Origin: G051903925 sp051903925
GTDB taxonomy: Bacteria; Pseudomonadota; Alphaproteobacteria; Zavarziniales; Zavarziniaceae
Direction of reading: 5' to 3'
DNA: 64,000 nt
Assembly (NCBI RefSeq): GCF_051903925.1
Contig: NZ_CP173678.1
Span: 2,604,001 to 2,668,000, forward strand
The notes beneath the pieces are model-generated. The model made no database searches, had not been told where the DNA came from, and was given only the letters and a program-made list of their open reading frames with translations. Every line of letters begins with the position of its first letter. Positions within the stretch are counted from its first letter, which is position 1. This document shows positions 63,055 to 64,000 of the stretch, piece after piece. A program made the position numbers and the translations under genes.

Positions 63055-64000
63055 CCCCTTTTCCCCCGGACCCGGCCGGGCGCCCGCGCTGTTTGGCTGG
63101 CGCCGGCTGGCGGCGGCCGGCCTGACCATGCTCGTCCTTGGCGGCGGGTCCGCCATTGCCGGCGTGCTGGAGGACGGGATCGATGCCTTTCGCGCGGGCG
63201 ACCATTTCGCCGCGCACGAATTGCTGAAGCCGCTGGCCGAGGCCGGCAATGCCGAGGCCGAGCTGTACCTGGGCCGCATCTATGAGAAGGGCCTGGCGGT
63301 TCCGCTCGACCAGCAGATGGCGGCCGACTGGTACCGGAAGGCCGCCGAGCAGGGCAATGCGGAGGCGCAGCGCCTGCTGGGTGCCAGCTATGAGACCGGC
63401 GCCGGGGTGCCGATGGACATGGTCCAGGCCGCCGCCTGGTACGAGAAGGCGGCAGCGCAGAACAATGCCCGCGCCCTGCGCAACCTGGCCGATCTGCTGG
63501 TCGAGGGGGAAGGCGTCGCCGCCGACGTCCCGCGCGCCATCGCCCTTTATGAACAGTCGGCAGCCCTGGGCAACGCATCGGCGCTCCGCAAGCTGGCGGG
63601 CCTGTACCAGGAAGGGCGCCACGTTCCCCGCGATGCGGAAAAGGCCGCCGCCCTGCTGGCCGCCGCGGCCGAAGCGGGGTCCGCCCCCGCGAAGGTGCGC
63701 CTGGCCAAGGCAATGCGCAGCGGCACGGGCGTTGCCCGGAACCCGACACGGGCCGAGGAGCTGCTGGTCGAGGCGGCCGTGACCGGCTCGGCCGAGGCGC
63801 AGATGGAACTGGCCGACCTCTACCTGGACGGCGACCTGGGCAGGGCAGACCGGGCCAAGGCCTATTACTGGCTGAGCCAGGCGGCACTGCAGGATACGCC
63901 CGGTGCGCGCGATCGCCTGCGCCTGCTGCGCGCCGAACTGACCGAGGACGAGTTGCTGGCGACGCGCCGCGTCCAGGTCCATGTCGAGCGGGCGGACACC
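63047..64000 (+). CDS. Sel1-repeat protein, 5' part
   Basis: Open to the right edge (318 codons, no stop). An N-terminal membrane helix or signal peptide (AAAGLTMLVLGGGSAIAG) is followed by at least five Sel1-type repeats of about 36 residues, such as AEAELYLGRIYEKGLAVPLD, AEAQRLLGASYETGAGVPMD and ASALRKLAGLYQEGRHVPRD. The ATG at 63047 overlaps the end of the binding-protein gene by eight bases, so translation is coupled. Sel1 proteins are adaptors in signalling or secretion; what the C-terminus does is not visible. Confidence 0.85.
   Translation, partial: MTSPFSPGPGRAPALFGWRRLAAAGLTMLVLGGGSAIAGVLEDGIDAFRAGDHFAAHELLKPLAEAGNAEAELYLGRIYEKGLAVPLDQQMAADWYRKAAEQGNAEAQRLLGASYETGAGVPMDMVQAAAWYEKAAAQNNARALRNLADLLVEGEGVAADVPRAIALYEQSAALGNASALRKLAGLYQEGRHVPRDAEKAAALLAAAAEAGSAPAKVRLAKAMRSGTGVARNPTRAEELLVEAAVTGSAEAQMELADLYLDGDLGRADRAKAYYWLSQAALQDTPGARDRLRLLRAELTEDELLATRRVQVHVERADT

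Overview
The window is a GC-rich, gene-dense bacterial chromosome segment. Single-copy housekeeping genes lie in alphaproteobacterial order: alr-mlaE-mlaF-radA-cvpA-purF, rpsF-rpsR-DUF2232-rplI-dnaB, fabD-fabG-acpP-fabF-mltG, guaB-rsmB-guaA, and oxyR/katG. GTG and TTG starts are common, genes often overlap by ATGA, GTGA or TGATG, and codon third positions are strongly G/C. I infer an alphaproteobacterium, probably Rhodospirillales-like. No rRNA, tRNA, CRISPR array, integrase or insertion sequence was seen, so this looks like core chromosome with small accessory modules.

Layout. 1-5285: end of an SCP-x type thiolase, an acyl-CoA dehydrogenase, a phytanoyl-CoA dioxygenase-like enzyme, an SDR and an amidase, with two intergenic inverted-repeat elements. 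5474-13148: Ppx/GppA, rlmE, then guaB, an RsmB-like methyltransferase, two exported TPR proteins and guaA. 13245-15620: ABM protein, DinB and cupin genes divergent from a TetR gene across a clear palindrome, and a YciI-like gene. 15862-19448: a double-domain KaiC-like ATPase followed by a hybrid histidine kinase. 19476-25747: LysR/PNPOx divergent pair, an MliC+META periplasmic protein, and a photolyase locus (FeS 6-4 type photolyase facing a two-gene unit of a photolyase-like FAD protein and DUF2256), then an SDR.

25847-36448 is a long minus-strand housekeeping block: ribosomal proteins S6, S18 and L9, the helicase DnaB, alanine racemase, the MlaFE lipid transporter core, RadA, CvpA and PurF. 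36731-41072 is the fatty-acid synthesis cluster ending in the peptidoglycan terminase mltG. 41117-44347 is oxyR/katG. 44431-45662 holds MAPEG, SRPBCC and ArsR genes with an array of GTTGCG half-sites. 45664-49765 is a glycine-betaine-type ABC importer with a fused double permease. 50102-52304 is a pta-ackA acetyl-phosphate module.

52409-63 kb is accessory metabolism: a zinc-independent quinone-oxidoreductase-like enzyme, a glutathione transferase, an SCP2 protein, an FAD oxidoreductase with two tandem epoxide-hydrolase-like genes, a VWA protein coupled to a MerR regulator below a striking 41-bp dyad, a Rieske oxygenase, an orphan ABC substrate-binding protein and an incomplete Sel1-repeat gene at the right edge. 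The most interesting signals are the MerR-associated dyad, the GTTGCG array, the photolyase-like protein that lacks an N-terminal antenna domain, the KaiC/kinase pair without KaiA or KaiB, and the two scattered intergenic repeat types. All functions come from reading motifs by eye; no database search was possible.
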